From: Sulfuritalea sp.
GTDB lineage: Bacteria > Pseudomonadota > Gammaproteobacteria > Burkholderiales > Rhodocyclaceae
NCBI GenBank assembly: GCA_030247575.1
Contig: JAOTRV010000032.1
Location: 1-46,563, forward strand
Direction: 5' to 3'
Length of the DNA stretch: 46,563 nt
Part shown: positions 17,301 through 25,979 of the stretch, one piece after another
How the letters are laid out: every line of letters starts with the position of its first letter
Position numbering within the stretch: position 1 is the first letter of the stretch
Program-made: the position numbers and the translations under genes
Notes under the pieces: model-generated
Databases searched by the model: none
What the model was told of the DNA's origin: nothing
Seen by the model: only the letters and a program-made list of their open reading frames with translations

Positions 17301-19214
17301 ATGAAAAGAACCTTAATCGGGATGCTGCTGGCGCTTGCCTCGGTGTTCCTGATGTACGGCTGCACGCAAGTCAAGACCTACCCGAACGTGTCGTTCAAGG
17401 GCGTGGTCGAGGACGGCAGCAAGGACACCTTCCTCAAGGTCGCCGATGCCACGGTCTGGCTCATTCCCGCTGCCGACGTGGCGGCAATGGGCAAGACGCC
17501 GATCCAGGTAAAAAAGGATTCGCCGAACGACGAGCCGCTGGAAGACAGTCTGGCCGCCAATCGCGGGCGCTACCTGAACGCCAGGACCAATGCCAAGGGC
17601 GAATTCAGTTTCGCCAACGTGCCCGGCGCCAAATACTTCGTTTATGTCGAACCCGCCACCAGCAAGTACCTGCCGGGCGGCGACAAGTCGCGTAAGGCGC
17701 TGGGCACCGATGAACTGGGCGCCGCTCCCTTGTTGATCAAGATTTCCGGCAACGTGCCGCCGAATGCCAAGTACATCGGCAGCACCGCCTGCATCGAGTG
17801 TCACGAGGATCAGAAGCACATCACCAAGACCCTGCACCGGCTGGGCATGACCGTCATCGGCAAGCCGAGCAAACTGCAGGACCACTCCCGCTTCCCGGAA
17901 TTCAACAAGGGCCTGGACAAGCTCATGGCCGGCACCAAATTCTGGTTCTACGGCTACGATCCGAAGCGCGGTTTCGACAAGTACCAGATCAGCACCAAGG
18001 CCCCCGCCGACGCCTCCAGCGTGAGCTTCACCGCCACCTTCTTCAAGGATGGCGCCGGCAAGCTCAAGTTCCGCGCCGAGAACGCCAGGGACCCCAAGGA
18101 CCCGGATCGCGTCTACACCGTGGACATGACCTACGGCGGCGGCCTCTACAAGCAGCGCTATCTGGTTCGCGTCGGCGCCAACCTGTTCCCCTTCGTCCAG
18201 TTCAACCAGAACGGCGACGACGCGTTTGCCGACCGCACCCGCAAACCCTGGCGCGACTACCACGCCGACTGGTTCTTCAACGAACAGACGAAGAAGCTGA
18301 CCGATCCGCCCCAGGCCAAGGCCTTCGACAAGGAATGCGCGTCCTGCCATTACGCCGGCTACACGCTGGCCAAGAACGCCAAGGGCGACTACATCGCCGG
18401 CGCCGCCAATGATCGCAACGGCGAGCTGGACATCGACGGCGACGGCAAGCCCAACGAGCTCAACCTGGGTTGCGAAACCTGCCATGGTCCCGGTTCCGTG
18501 CATGACAAGGCAAAAGAGATCGACATGCCGGCCACCATCGTCAGCCCCAACAAGCTGTCGGCGGAACGCGCCGATGTGCTGTGCGGGCAGTGCCACAGCC
18601 GGCCGCAGGGCAACCTGAACAACGACCAGCCGGTCAACAAGGACAACAAGATGATGTTGCCGGGCACCTCGCGCAACCGCTTCCTCACGGAATACACCAC
18701 CCGACCGGATGGCAAGGACGCCGACTTCTGGGCGGACGGACTGCATTCCAAGAGCCACCACCAGCCCTACTCGGACCTGATCAAGGCGAAGAAGTATCGC
18801 AACGGCACCCAACTGGTCGCTTGCTCCGACTGCCACGACCCGCATGGCAACGGCAAGTCGCTGCACCAGTTGAAGCACGATCCGAAGACGTCCGAGGTGT
18901 GCACGGCCTGCCACAAGAACCGTGACGACATGAAGGCGCACCTTGCCGACAAGGCCAAGTGCACGGTGGATCCTGCCAAGATCACCTGCATCGACTGCCA
19001 CAACGCCAAGACTGCGCAGACCGGCGCCGGCTTCGGCAAGGGCCTGCTCGGCAAGGACGGCAAGAACTACTGGGTCAACGACATCAGCTCGCATGTCTAT
19101 GACGTTCCGCGCAAGGACAACAAGGGCGTCAAGGGCGTGGAGCCGGGCAAGGCCATGCCGATTCCCTACACCAACTCCTGCGGCGCCGCCTGCCACGACA
19201 CTAAGAACCTCTGA
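17301..19214 (+). CDS. Eight-haem lipoprotein cytochrome c
   Basis: A 637-residue exported multihaem cytochrome. The signal peptide ends in a lipobox-like LMYGC, with Cys21 as the lipidation site, so it is probably membrane-anchored. Residues 25-150 look like a carboxypeptidase-regulatory-type beta domain (GVVEDGS..., TNAKGEFSFANVPGAKYFVY). Seven CxxCH haem sites follow, with first Cys at 164, 346, 391, 428, 508, 534 and 563. An eighth, CGAACH at 627-632, has three intervening residues. A possible calcium loop DIDGDGKPNE lies at 377-386. A sigma-54 promoter precedes the gene and a strong terminator follows it, so it is probably monocistronic. The electron-transfer role is inferred; no partner reductase is nearby. 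Confidence 0.9.
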   Translation: MKRTLIGMLLALASVFLMYGCTQVKTYPNVSFKGVVEDGSKDTFLKVADATVWLIPAADVAAMGKTPIQVKKDSPNDEPLEDSLAANRGRYLNARTNAKGEFSFANVPGAKYFVYVEPATSKYLPGGDKSRKALGTDELGAAPLLIKISGNVPPNAKYIGSTACIECHEDQKHITKTLHRLGMTVIGKPSKLQDHSRFPEFNKGLDKLMAGTKFWFYGYDPKRGFDKYQISTKAPADASSVSFTATFFKDGAGKLKFRAENARDPKDPDRVYTVDMTYGGGLYKQRYLVRVGANLFPFVQFNQNGDDAFADRTRKPWRDYHADWFFNEQTKKLTDPPQAKAFDKECASCHYAGYTLAKNAKGDYIAGAANDRNGELDIDGDGKPNELNLGCETCHGPGSVHDKAKEIDMPATIVSPNKLSAERADVLCGQCHSRPQGNLNNDQPVNKDNKMMLPGTSRNRFLTEYTTRPDGKDADFWADGLHSKSHHQPYSDLIKAKKYRNGTQLVACSDCHDPHGNGKSLHQLKHDPKTSEVCTACHKNRDDMKAHLADKAKCTVDPAKITCIDCHNAKTAQTGAGFGKGLLGKDGKNYWVNDISSHVYDVPRKDNKGVKGVEPGKAMPIPYTNSCGAACHDTKNL

Positions 19215-19236
19215 AGCGCGGCATCACGTAAAATCG

Positions 19237-19266
19237 AACCGCCGGTGCGTCCGGCGGTTTTTTTTT
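19237..19266 (+). terminator. Rho-independent terminator after the cytochrome gene
   Basis: The arms AACCGCCGG and CCGGCGGTT enclose a five-base loop and are followed by a run of T residues. It begins 22 bases after the cytochrome stop codon and ends just before the methyltransferase gene. Confidence 0.9.
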
Positions 19267-19273
19267 GCCCGCG

Positions 19274-19885
19274 ATGAAGACCAACAAGAGCATTGCCTTC
19301 TTCGACCAGCAGTTCCAGCGACAGGTCCGCGACCGGGACTTCGCGCTGAATCCGTTCGAGTTGTCCGCCCTGCCGCACCTCACGGGGCGCGTACTCGATT
19401 TCGGCTGCGGCATGGGAAATCTCGCCGTTGCCGCGGCGCGAAACGGCTGCGCCGTGGTGGCGATGGATGCCAGCCGCTCGGCCATCAGCCACCTGCGGCA
19501 GCGCGCCCTTGCCGAAGCCCTGCCGATCGAAGCCATCGAAGCCGACTTGCGCAATCACGCGGGCACCGAAGACTTCGATTGCGTGGTCTCCATCGGACTG
19601 CTGATGTTCTTCGACTGCGCGACGGCCCGTCGCGTGCTGGCCATGCTGCAGGCGCACGTGCGTCCGGGCGGCATCGCGGTGATCAATGTCCTGGTCGAAG
19701 GCACCACCTTTCTCGACATGTTCGAGCCCGGCCATTACTGCCTGTTCCCGCGTGACGAGATGGCAAGCCGCTTTGCCGGCTGGGAGATCATGCATTCCGA
19801 ATTCCGCGATTTCGAGGCGCCGGGCCGGCGCATCAAGTCCTTCGCCACGCTCATCGCCCGCAAACCCGGACTGCAGACAGCGTAA
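19274..19885 (+). CDS. Class I SAM-dependent methyltransferase (TehB-like)
   Basis: A 203-residue cytoplasmic methyltransferase. The AdoMet-binding motif I is GRVLDFGCGMGNLAVAAA near residues 40-57, with the acidic residue of motif II in VVAMDASRSA and VRPGGIAVINVL after strand 5. The overall pattern is TehB-like, a group including tellurite-resistance and thiol/selenol methylases. The ATG at 19274 is chosen over a TTG three codons earlier. It lies directly after the cytochrome terminator, so it needs its own promoter or read-through. The substrate is unknown. Confidence 0.8.
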   Translation: MKTNKSIAFFDQQFQRQVRDRDFALNPFELSALPHLTGRVLDFGCGMGNLAVAAARNGCAVVAMDASRSAISHLRQRALAEALPIEAIEADLRNHAGTEDFDCVVSIGLLMFFDCATARRVLAMLQAHVRPGGIAVINVLVEGTTFLDMFEPGHYCLFPRDEMASRFAGWEIMHSEFRDFEAPGRRIKSFATLIARKPGLQTA

Positions 19886-19991
19886 CGTCCCGGGCTTGCA
19901 GAATTCCGGCGCCTGGTTCAATCTCTGCAATTCATCTGTGGTGCCGCTTGCCCTGGCAGATATCTGCGCCGGGCGGGAACAGGAGGAACTC

Positions 19992-21680
19992 ATGGTGAAG
20001 AAAATCTGGCTCGAAAACTATCCCGAAGGGATGCCGGCCGAGATCGACCCCGACCGCTACAAGTCGATCCCGGACCTGTTCGAAAAGATCGCCGTCAAGT
20101 TCGCCGGGCGGCCGGCCTGCCACAACCTCGGCCGCACCATCAGCTTCGCGCAACTGGAACAGTTGTCGCGCGACTTCGCCGCCTTCCTGCAGGGAATGCC
20201 GGGCATGGCCAGGGGCGATCGCGTCGCCGTCATGTCGCCCAACCTGCTGCAGTATCCGGTGGCGCTGTTCGGCATCCTGCGCGCCGGCTTCGTCGTGGTG
20301 AACGTCAATCCGCTGTACACGCCGCGCGAGCTGGAACACCAGTTGAAGGACTCCGGCGCCAAGGCCATCGTCATCATCGAGAACTTCGCCGGCATCCTGC
20401 AGCAGGTGCTCGGCAACACGTCGGTCGAGCACGTGATCACGACGCAGGTCGGCGACCTGCTGCCCTTGCCCAAGCGCTGGCTGGTCAATTTCGTCATCAA
20501 GCACGTGAAGAAGATGGTGCCGGCCTGGCGCATCGACGGCGCCATCGACTTCCGCGCGGCACTCGCGGACGGTGCGGAGAAGCCGCTGCAGCCGGTCGAG
20601 CTGATGCGCGAGGACGTCGCCTTCCTGCAGTACACCGGCGGCACCACCGGCGTCTCGAAGGGCGCGATGCTGACCCACCGCAACATCCTGGCCAACGTGG
20701 AGCAGACCGGCATCTGGGTCTCGGCGACCTTCAGGGAAGGCGCCGAGATAGCCATCGCGCCCTTGCCCATGTATCACATCTTCTGCCTGACTTCGACGCT
20801 GTCGTTCATGAAGTGGGGCAGCCTGATCGTACTGATCACCAATCCGCGCGACTTGCCGGCGCTGGTGAAGGAACTCGGGCAATGGAAATTCAGCGTCATG
20901 ACCGGCGTCAATACGCTGTTCAACGGCCTGCTGAACACGCCGGGATTCGACCGGCTCGACTTCTCCGCGCTCAAGGTCGTGGTCGGCGGCGGCGCAGCCG
21001 TGCAGGAGGCGGTGGCCAATCGCTGGCAGCAGGCGACCGGACGCTGCATCACCGAAGCCTACGGCCTGACCGAGGCCTCGCCCGGGGTGTGCGCCAATCC
21101 GCTGGAAACGCCCTGGACCGGCAACATCGGCTTCCCCTTCCCGTCCACCGACGTGTCGATCCGCGACGGCAATTTCAACGAGTTGCCGGTGTGGACCGGC
21201 GCAGGCGATATCGAGCAGTACACCGGCGAGCTGTGCGTGCGCGGCCCGCAGGTGATGAAGGCTTACTGGAACAATCCCGGGGAAACCGCCAAGGTGATGC
21301 AGGACGGCTGGTTGAAGACGGGCGACGTCGGCCATCTGGATGCCAGGGGCTGCGTCACCATCACCGACCGCAAGAAGGACATGATCCTGGTATCCGGCTT
21401 CAACGTCTACCCGAACGAGATCGAAGGCGTGGTGGCGACGCATCCGGGCGTGCTCGAATGCGGGGCGGTGGGCGTGCCCGACGACAAATCGGGCGAGGCG
21501 GTGAAAGTGGTGATCGTACGGAAAGACGAGGGCCTGACGAAGGAGGCCGTGATCGAACATTGCAAGACCCACCTCACCGGCTACAAGCGGCCGCGCCACG
21601 TCGAGTTCCGCGAGGTCCTGCCGAAGTCGCCGATCGGCAAGGTCCTGCGCCGCGAGCTGCGCGACGAGGAGAAGGAGTAG
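19992..21680 (+). CDS. fadD: Long-chain fatty acid-CoA ligase
   Basis: A 562-residue AMP-forming acyl-CoA synthetase of the FadD type, activating fatty acids with ATP and CoA for beta-oxidation or lipid synthesis at the inner membrane. The P-loop-like signature is YTGGTTGVSKGAMLTHRN. Further adenylation motifs are ITEAYGLTEASPGVC, GWLKTGDVGHLDARGCVTIT and DRKKDMILVSGFNVYPNEIE, and the catalytic Lys is in PKSPIGKVLRREL. The start has a strong AGGAGGA site. Its stop is 13 bases from the convergent imuB stop, so it interrupts nothing but stands between dnaE2 and imuAB. Confidence 0.93.
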   Translation: MVKKIWLENYPEGMPAEIDPDRYKSIPDLFEKIAVKFAGRPACHNLGRTISFAQLEQLSRDFAAFLQGMPGMARGDRVAVMSPNLLQYPVALFGILRAGFVVVNVNPLYTPRELEHQLKDSGAKAIVIIENFAGILQQVLGNTSVEHVITTQVGDLLPLPKRWLVNFVIKHVKKMVPAWRIDGAIDFRAALADGAEKPLQPVELMREDVAFLQYTGGTTGVSKGAMLTHRNILANVEQTGIWVSATFREGAEIAIAPLPMYHIFCLTSTLSFMKWGSLIVLITNPRDLPALVKELGQWKFSVMTGVNTLFNGLLNTPGFDRLDFSALKVVVGGGAAVQEAVANRWQQATGRCITEAYGLTEASPGVCANPLETPWTGNIGFPFPSTDVSIRDGNFNELPVWTGAGDIEQYTGELCVRGPQVMKAYWNNPGETAKVMQDGWLKTGDVGHLDARGCVTITDRKKDMILVSGFNVYPNEIEGVVATHPGVLECGAVGVPDDKSGEAVKVVIVRKDEGLTKEAVIEHCKTHLTGYKRPRHVEFREVLPKSPIGKVLRRELRDEEKE

Positions 21681-21693
21681 CGGCGGCCTGTCC

Positions 21694-22995
21694 TCAGGCA
21701 AACCAGCCGTGGAGAAACCACCCGCCCGGCGGGCGTGGATCACGGAAAATCCACAACCAGCGCTGCCCACTGTCGACGGCGACGAAGTAATCGCGGCGCG
21801 CATCGCCGCCGTCCCACCAGCCGGATTCGATGCGCTCCGGGCCCGCGAGCAGCACCAGCGGGCCAGCCCGTTGCGGGCGGCCATGCAGCTCGCGCAAGGC
21901 TTCGGGCGGCTCCACCAGCCACAGCGGGCGCGACGGCACCGAAGGCAGCGACGCCTTGAGCGCCGGCTTTTCGGGACCGGCGCGGCTCGCCAACTCGGGA
22001 CGATGGTCGGCATGACAGGCCAGCCCCTGCACGGCCTGCGGCCCCAGCCGGGCGGCAAGGCGATCCATGAGTTCGGCCAGCGCCTCGTGCCGCTGCCCGG
22101 CACCGTCGAACAAGGCATGGCTGCGATCCTCGCGCACCTCCGTTTCCCGCGCGCAAAGGCGCAGTGCCAGCGCCGGAGCGGACAGGCTCAACGCATCGAG
22201 CCGCTCCTTGAGCACGCGCTCGATGCGGGCGGCCGCATGCACCGGCGCGCTGAAGGCGAGCGGCACCCCGGTGGTGCGGCCGTGGCCGTGGTCGATCAGG
22301 CAGTCGATGGTTCGCACCGCCGCGTTCCTCGCCGCCAGCCAGCCGGCCAGCGCCGCGATCAGGCGCCGCGCGGCGAACAGCAGCACCGGCGCGGCCTCGA
22401 CCGGCGCCGGCAGTTCCAGGCTCTGCTCGAAGTGTTCGGGAAAAACGAAGCCGATTTGCGGATCAGCCACCTCGCCCAGGGCGCGCGCCAGATCGATGAC
22501 GAATGGCTTGCCGAGACGCGCGCCGAGGCTCGCACGCGGCAACGCCAGCACGTCGCCGAGGCGGCGCAGGCCGAAGCCTTCGATGCGCCGCGCCAGGGGC
22601 GGCGCCAGTTCCAGCGCGGCTATCGGCACCGCCGCGAGGGCGGCGCGCGTGGCCGGCAGATCGGGACAAACTGCATCGCTGCCGGCCCGCGCCAGCCACA
22701 GCGCCGCCAGCGGCGTGGCGGCCACCGCCAGTTGCGCGGGAAGATCCATCGCGGCCAGATCCTCGCGCACCCGGTGCAGCAGCCGCGGCAGGCCGCCGAA
22801 CAGGCGCAGGCTGCCGGCAATTTCGAGGCGCAGCGCATCCGGGGCGAGATTGACGTGCGGCGTGAAGCGGCCGGCCCAGCAGGCTAGTGCGGGCGTGGGA
22901 AATGCCGTCCCGGGAACAAGCGAAGCGTCAGGCAGCGACGCGGCTTCGTCGTCGGCTGCCGGTCGTGTCGGGCAATGCAGCGCCAGCCACAGCAT
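21694..22995 (-). CDS. imuB: ImuB, Y-family polymerase-like protein
   Basis: A 433-residue protein of the ImuB group: a DinB/UmuC-like fold without polymerase activity that links DnaE2 to the beta clamp and ImuA. It opens MLWLALHCPT and shows LRLEIAGSLRLFGGLPRLL, LAVAATPLAALWLAR and the helix-hairpin region GFGLRRLGDVLALPRASL. The C-terminal part ends PRPPGGWFLHGWFA, typical of ImuB. The start overlaps the end of imuA by 68 bases, which implies translational coupling. It belongs to the lexA-imuA-imuB cluster. Confidence 0.9.
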   Translation of the reverse strand: MLWLALHCPTRPAADDEAASLPDASLVPGTAFPTPALACWAGRFTPHVNLAPDALRLEIAGSLRLFGGLPRLLHRVREDLAAMDLPAQLAVAATPLAALWLARAGSDAVCPDLPATRAALAAVPIAALELAPPLARRIEGFGLRRLGDVLALPRASLGARLGKPFVIDLARALGEVADPQIGFVFPEHFEQSLELPAPVEAAPVLLFAARRLIAALAGWLAARNAAVRTIDCLIDHGHGRTTGVPLAFSAPVHAAARIERVLKERLDALSLSAPALALRLCARETEVREDRSHALFDGAGQRHEALAELMDRLAARLGPQAVQGLACHADHRPELASRAGPEKPALKASLPSVPSRPLWLVEPPEALRELHGRPQRAGPLVLLAGPERIESGWWDGGDARRDYFVAVDSGQRWLWIFRDPRPPGGWFLHGWFA

Positions 22996-23656
22996 GGGGA
23001 ACGCTCTGCAAAAAACCCGCGGGGCGCGCGACGTCGAGCAGGATCGCCTGCCGCGCCGGCGGCCCGCGCCGCTTGAGGATGGTCACGCGCAAACTCCCCC
23101 CCTGCGCCTGCAACTGCAGGCGCAGGGGCGCGGGCGAGGCCGCGGCCGCGAGCCGCGAGGGACGAAAGAAAAACGCCCCGCCGCCGCCCTCGCCCGCCGC
23201 CACCTGCAGGCGGCGCAGACTGTTGGCCGGCAGTTGCGCGCGGAACAGGGCATCGAGCCAGAGCAGCGTGGCCGCCACGCCGCCGCAGCGCAGGGCCTCG
23301 ACGGCGGCCCACAACGCATCGCGCGGCCGGTTTGGAAACACCAGGCGCAGGCAGTCGAGGCGAATGCCGGCAGCGGCCCAAGCCGGCGCATGGGCGCCAT
23401 GCGGCGGCGCGATCAGCACCACGGGTTGTCCGGCGGCCGTCAGCGCCGCCAGCGCCGGCAGCAGCAGGCCGAGTTCACCGATGCCCTCGTGTTCCGCCAG
23501 CAGTTCGGTCAATGCCCCGCGCGGCCAGCCACCGCCGGGCAGCTCGGCATCGAGCCGCGCAAAGCCGGTGGCAAAAGTCGGCGCCGGCGCCACGGCGAAA
23601 GCATCGCCGCGCCGGATGTCGCTGCGCTCCAGCACCTGGGCCAGTGAAGGATTCAT
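22928..23656 (-). CDS. imuA: ImuA, RecA-like SOS mutagenesis protein
   Basis: A 242-residue protein of the ImuA (SulA/RecA-like) family that works with ImuB and DnaE2. The core PTFATGFARLDAELPGGGWP and RGALTELLAEHEGIGELGLL corresponds to the RecA-like Walker A region of the family, and the C-terminus is basic (GSRRRSRVAA). It starts at MNPSLAQVLERSD. The segment AFAVAPAPTF near residues 20-29 is encoded by a copy of the window's dispersed core repeat, though it also lies in a naturally variable part of the family. It is 178 bases downstream of lexA on the same strand; no separate LexA box was seen, so transcription from the lexA promoter is likely. Confidence 0.88.
   Translation of the reverse strand: MNPSLAQVLERSDIRRGDAFAVAPAPTFATGFARLDAELPGGGWPRGALTELLAEHEGIGELGLLLPALAALTAAGQPVVLIAPPHGAHAPAWAAAGIRLDCLRLVFPNRPRDALWAAVEALRCGGVAATLLWLDALFRAQLPANSLRRLQVAAGEGGGGAFFFRPSRLAAAASPAPLRLQLQAQGGSLRVTILKRRGPPARQAILLDVARPAGFLQSVPHAVAGAALPDTTGSRRRSRVAA
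23573..23597 (-). repeat. Dispersed core repeat translated inside imuA
   Basis: On the imuA strand this reads CGCCGTGGC then GCCGGCGCCGACTTTT, differing from the core at few positions. It encodes AVAPAPTF in frame near the ImuA N-terminus. Natural convergence cannot be excluded for this copy. Confidence 0.45.
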
Positions 23657-23672
23657 CCCAAAAACCTCAGTT

Positions 23673-23804
23673 CAATCCGCAGATGACGCAGATTACGCAG
23701 AGAAAACACCGGAGCGCTCAGTCCTCATGGTTCGCCCGAAAGGTGATGCGACTCATCCAGGCAATGCTCCGATCCATCTGCGTTAATCGGCGAAGTCTGC
23801 GGAT
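23673..23804. repeat. Inverted-repeat intergenic element (GCAGAT family)
   Basis: The imuA-lexA gap is bounded by inverted arms. The left arm contains ATCCGCAGATGACGCAGAT (23675-23693) and the right arm contains ATCTGCG (23776-23782) and AGTCTGCGGAT (23794-23804). Internal GCAGAT-like repeats resemble intergenic repeats seen in many proteobacteria. It could form a hairpin between lexA and imuA transcripts; any effect on expression is inference. Confidence 0.6.
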
Positions 23805-23834
23805 CAAATGCTTTTTGCAGGTTCATGACAGCGG

Positions 23835-24440
23835 CTACAAGGTTCTGCCGTCGCGGATAAGACCGACGGCCACACCCTCGATGGTCAGCGGCTCCTTGCG
23901 CGTATTGACCAGGATGGGGGCGAAGTCGCGGTTCTCGGCGATCAGCTCGACCATGGCGCCGCGCCGCTTGAAGCGCTTGACGGTGACTTCGTCGCCGATG
24001 CGGGCAATGACGATCTGGCCGTTGGCGGCGTCGCTGGTGCGATGCACGGCGAGCAGGTCGCCGTCGAGGATGCCGGCCTCGATCATCGACAGGCCGCGCA
24101 CGCGCAGCAGGAAATCGGCGCGCGGCGTGAACAGCGCGGGATCGATGCGAATGTTGCCGAGCCGGTTCTCGACCGCCAGCAGCGGACTGCCGGCGGCGAC
24201 CGTGCCGATCAGCGGCAGGCCGAGCTGCTCCACCAGCCGGATGCCGCGCGCGGAACCGGGCTCGAGCGTGATCGCGCCCTTCTTCGCCAGCGCCTTCAAA
24301 TGATCCTCGGCGGCATTGGGCGAGGCGAAGCCGAAAGCGCCGGCGATCTCCGCGCGCGTCGGCGGCACGCTGAAGACTTCCAGGCTGTTGCGGATGAAGT
24401 CGAGAATTTCCTGCTGGCGGGGTGTCAGATCGTCGGCCAT
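23835..24440 (-). CDS. lexA: LexA SOS repressor
   Basis: A 201-residue LexA (E. coli 202), the SOS repressor that self-cleaves when RecA is activated. The winged helix-turn-helix is at the N-terminus ([20 protein letters not shown]). The cleavage bond is Ala83-Gly84 in VAAGSPLL; the catalytic dyad is Ser118 (RGLSMIEAG) and Lys155 (EVTVKRFK). The start MADDL at 24440 is preferred because its AGGAG site is well spaced; the ATG two codons upstream is too close to it. A LexA box precedes the gene, giving autoregulation. imuA and imuB follow. Confidence 0.96.
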   Translation of the reverse strand: MADDLTPRQQEILDFIRNSLEVFSVPPTRAEIAGAFGFASPNAAEDHLKALAKKGAITLEPGSARGIRLVEQLGLPLIGTVAAGSPLLAVENRLGNIRIDPALFTPRADFLLRVRGLSMIEAGILDGDLLAVHRTSDAANGQIVIARIGDEVTVKRFKRRGAMVELIAENRDFAPILVNTRKEPLTIEGVAVGLIRDGRTL

Positions 24441-24456
24441 GAACATGCTCCTGTGA

Positions 24457-24472
24457 CTGTTTTTCCATACAG
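24457..24472 (-). promoter_or_regulatory. LexA box upstream of lexA
   Basis: Read toward lexA the site is CTGTATGGAAAAACAG, a perfect CTGT-N8-ACAG operator 16 bases before the start codon. It should control lexA and probably imuA-imuB. Confidence 0.9.
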
Positions 24473-24576
24473 TACAGCAAATTTTCCGCAAGCGCCAGTC
24501 GGTCATCAGGAATTGCAGCGCCGCCATAAGCAAGCCCCTCAGCGCGACACGGCCATTTATAGGATAATTCGGCCTG

Positions 24577-24752
24577 GTCGTCGGGAGAGAGTGACACTTT
24601 TCCCACCGTCACCGCCGAAGGCGCAACCCCCAGGAACCGCTCAGGCAAAAGGGACCGACGACGCAGCACCAATCTGGAGAGCGGCAGCTCACTGCACATC
24701 GTGAAGCCTGCCCGCCGACGGAGTAAATCTCTCAGGCGCCAAGGACAGATGG
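24577..24752 (+). ncRNA. Tandem glycine riboswitch
   Basis: Two glycine aptamers lie in series before gcvT. Aptamer 1 (about 24577-24664) has GGGAGAG, CCGCCGAAGG and CTCAGGCAAAAGGACC-like signatures. Aptamer 2 (24672-24750) is closed by ATCTG and CAGAT and contains CTCTCAGGCGCCAAGGACAG. A stem GCGACGG/CCGTCGC with loop AACC (24757-24774) follows at once and may be the expression platform; it has only a pyrimidine-rich, not U-rich, tail. A GATAAT -10-like box lies at 24563-24568. Glycine binding should switch on the cleavage genes downstream. Confidence 0.93.
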
Positions 24753-24805
24753 GGATGCGACGGAACCCCGTCGCGCTTCTTGCCGCCACCTGTTCGAGGA
24801 TCGCC

Positions 24806-25969
24806 ATGCCGCTGCGCACACCGCTTTACGACTCCCACCTCGCCGCCAACGCGAAAATGGTCGACTTCTCCGGCTGGGAGATGCCGATCCATTACGGCTC
24901 GCAGATCGAGGAACACCATGCCGTGCGGCGCGATGCCGGCATGTTCGACGTTTCCCACATGTGCGCGCTGGATCTCGACGGCCCCGATGCCACGCGCTGG
25001 CTGCGCCACCTGCTGGCCAACGACGTGGCGAAACTGACCACGCCGGGCAAGGCGCTGTATTCCTGCATGCTGGACCAGGACGCCGGCGTGATCGACGACC
25101 TCATCGTGTATTTCTTCACCCCCGAACGCTATCGCATCGTGGTGAACGCCGGCACCGCCGCCAAGGACATCGCCTGGATGCGCGGCCAGCTGGAAGGATT
25201 CGACGCCGAACTCATCGTGCGCCGCCGCATCAACGGCGATGCGGTCGCCATCATCGCCGCGCAGGGCCCCGATGCGCAGGAGCGCCGCCTCACCGGCAGC
25301 GATTCGGTGGCGATGATCGCCGTGCAGGGCCCCAAGGCGCGCGAGCGCTTCTGGACGGCCTTCCCCGCCAGCTGCGCCGCGACGGAGCCGCTCGGAATTT
25401 TCCAGGCCGCTGAAGTCGGTAACTGGATGGTTGCCCGCACCGGCTACACCGGCGAGGACGGCTTCGAAATCACCGTCCCGGCCGACGACGCTGCACAGGT
25501 CTGGCAGAAGCTGCTCGCTGCCGGCGTCAAGCCCTGCGGCCTCGGCGCACGCGACACGCTGCGGCTCGAAGCCGGCATGAATCTCTACGGCCAGGACATG
25601 GACGAGGACATCTCGCCTTATGAGGCCGGACTCAAATGGACGGTCGACCTGAAGGACGCCGCGCGCGACTTCATCGGCAAGTCGGCGCTGGAAGGCAAGG
25701 ATGCGCGGCCGGTGCGCAACCAGTTCGCCGGCCTGCTGCTGCTCGATCGCGGCGTGCTGCGCGCCCACCAGAAAGTCATCACGCCGCAGGGCGAGGGCGA
25801 AATCACCAGCGGCACGTTTTCCCCGAGCCTGAACCAGTCCATCGCGATGGCGCGCCTGCCCTCGGGCGTGGCCATCGGCAGCGAAGTCGAAGTCGAAATC
25901 CGCGACAAGCACCTCAAGGCGCGCGTCGTCAAACCCACATTCGTCCGTAACGGAACTCCCCTGATCTGA
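24806..25969 (+). CDS. gcvT: Glycine cleavage system T protein (aminomethyltransferase)
   Basis: A 387-residue T protein that transfers the methylene group from lipoyl-H to tetrahydrofolate and releases ammonia. It opens [20 protein letters not shown]; family motifs include [41 protein letters not shown] and [20 protein letters not shown]. It is about 20 residues longer than usual because the stretch [15 protein letters not shown] (146-160) is followed by a second version, [15 protein letters not shown] (168-182); most family members have one. It is the first gene after the riboswitch and 10 bases before gcvH. Confidence 0.95.
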   Translation: MPLRTPLYDSHLAANAKMVDFSGWEMPIHYGSQIEEHHAVRRDAGMFDVSHMCALDLDGPDATRWLRHLLANDVAKLTTPGKALYSCMLDQDAGVIDDLIVYFFTPERYRIVVNAGTAAKDIAWMRGQLEGFDAELIVRRRINGDAVAIIAAQGPDAQERRLTGSDSVAMIAVQGPKARERFWTAFPASCAATEPLGIFQAAEVGNWMVARTGYTGEDGFEITVPADDAAQVWQKLLAAGVKPCGLGARDTLRLEAGMNLYGQDMDEDISPYEAGLKWTVDLKDAARDFIGKSALEGKDARPVRNQFAGLLLLDRGVLRAHQKVITPQGEGEITSGTFSPSLNQSIAMARLPSGVAIGSEVEVEIRDKHLKARVVKPTFVRNGTPLI

Positions 25970-25979
25970 GGAATTGCAC

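Noticed and set aside
23921-23945. Possible core-repeat copy in lexA
   Set aside because: The bases encode the normal LexA segment AENRDFAP and match the core only loosely.
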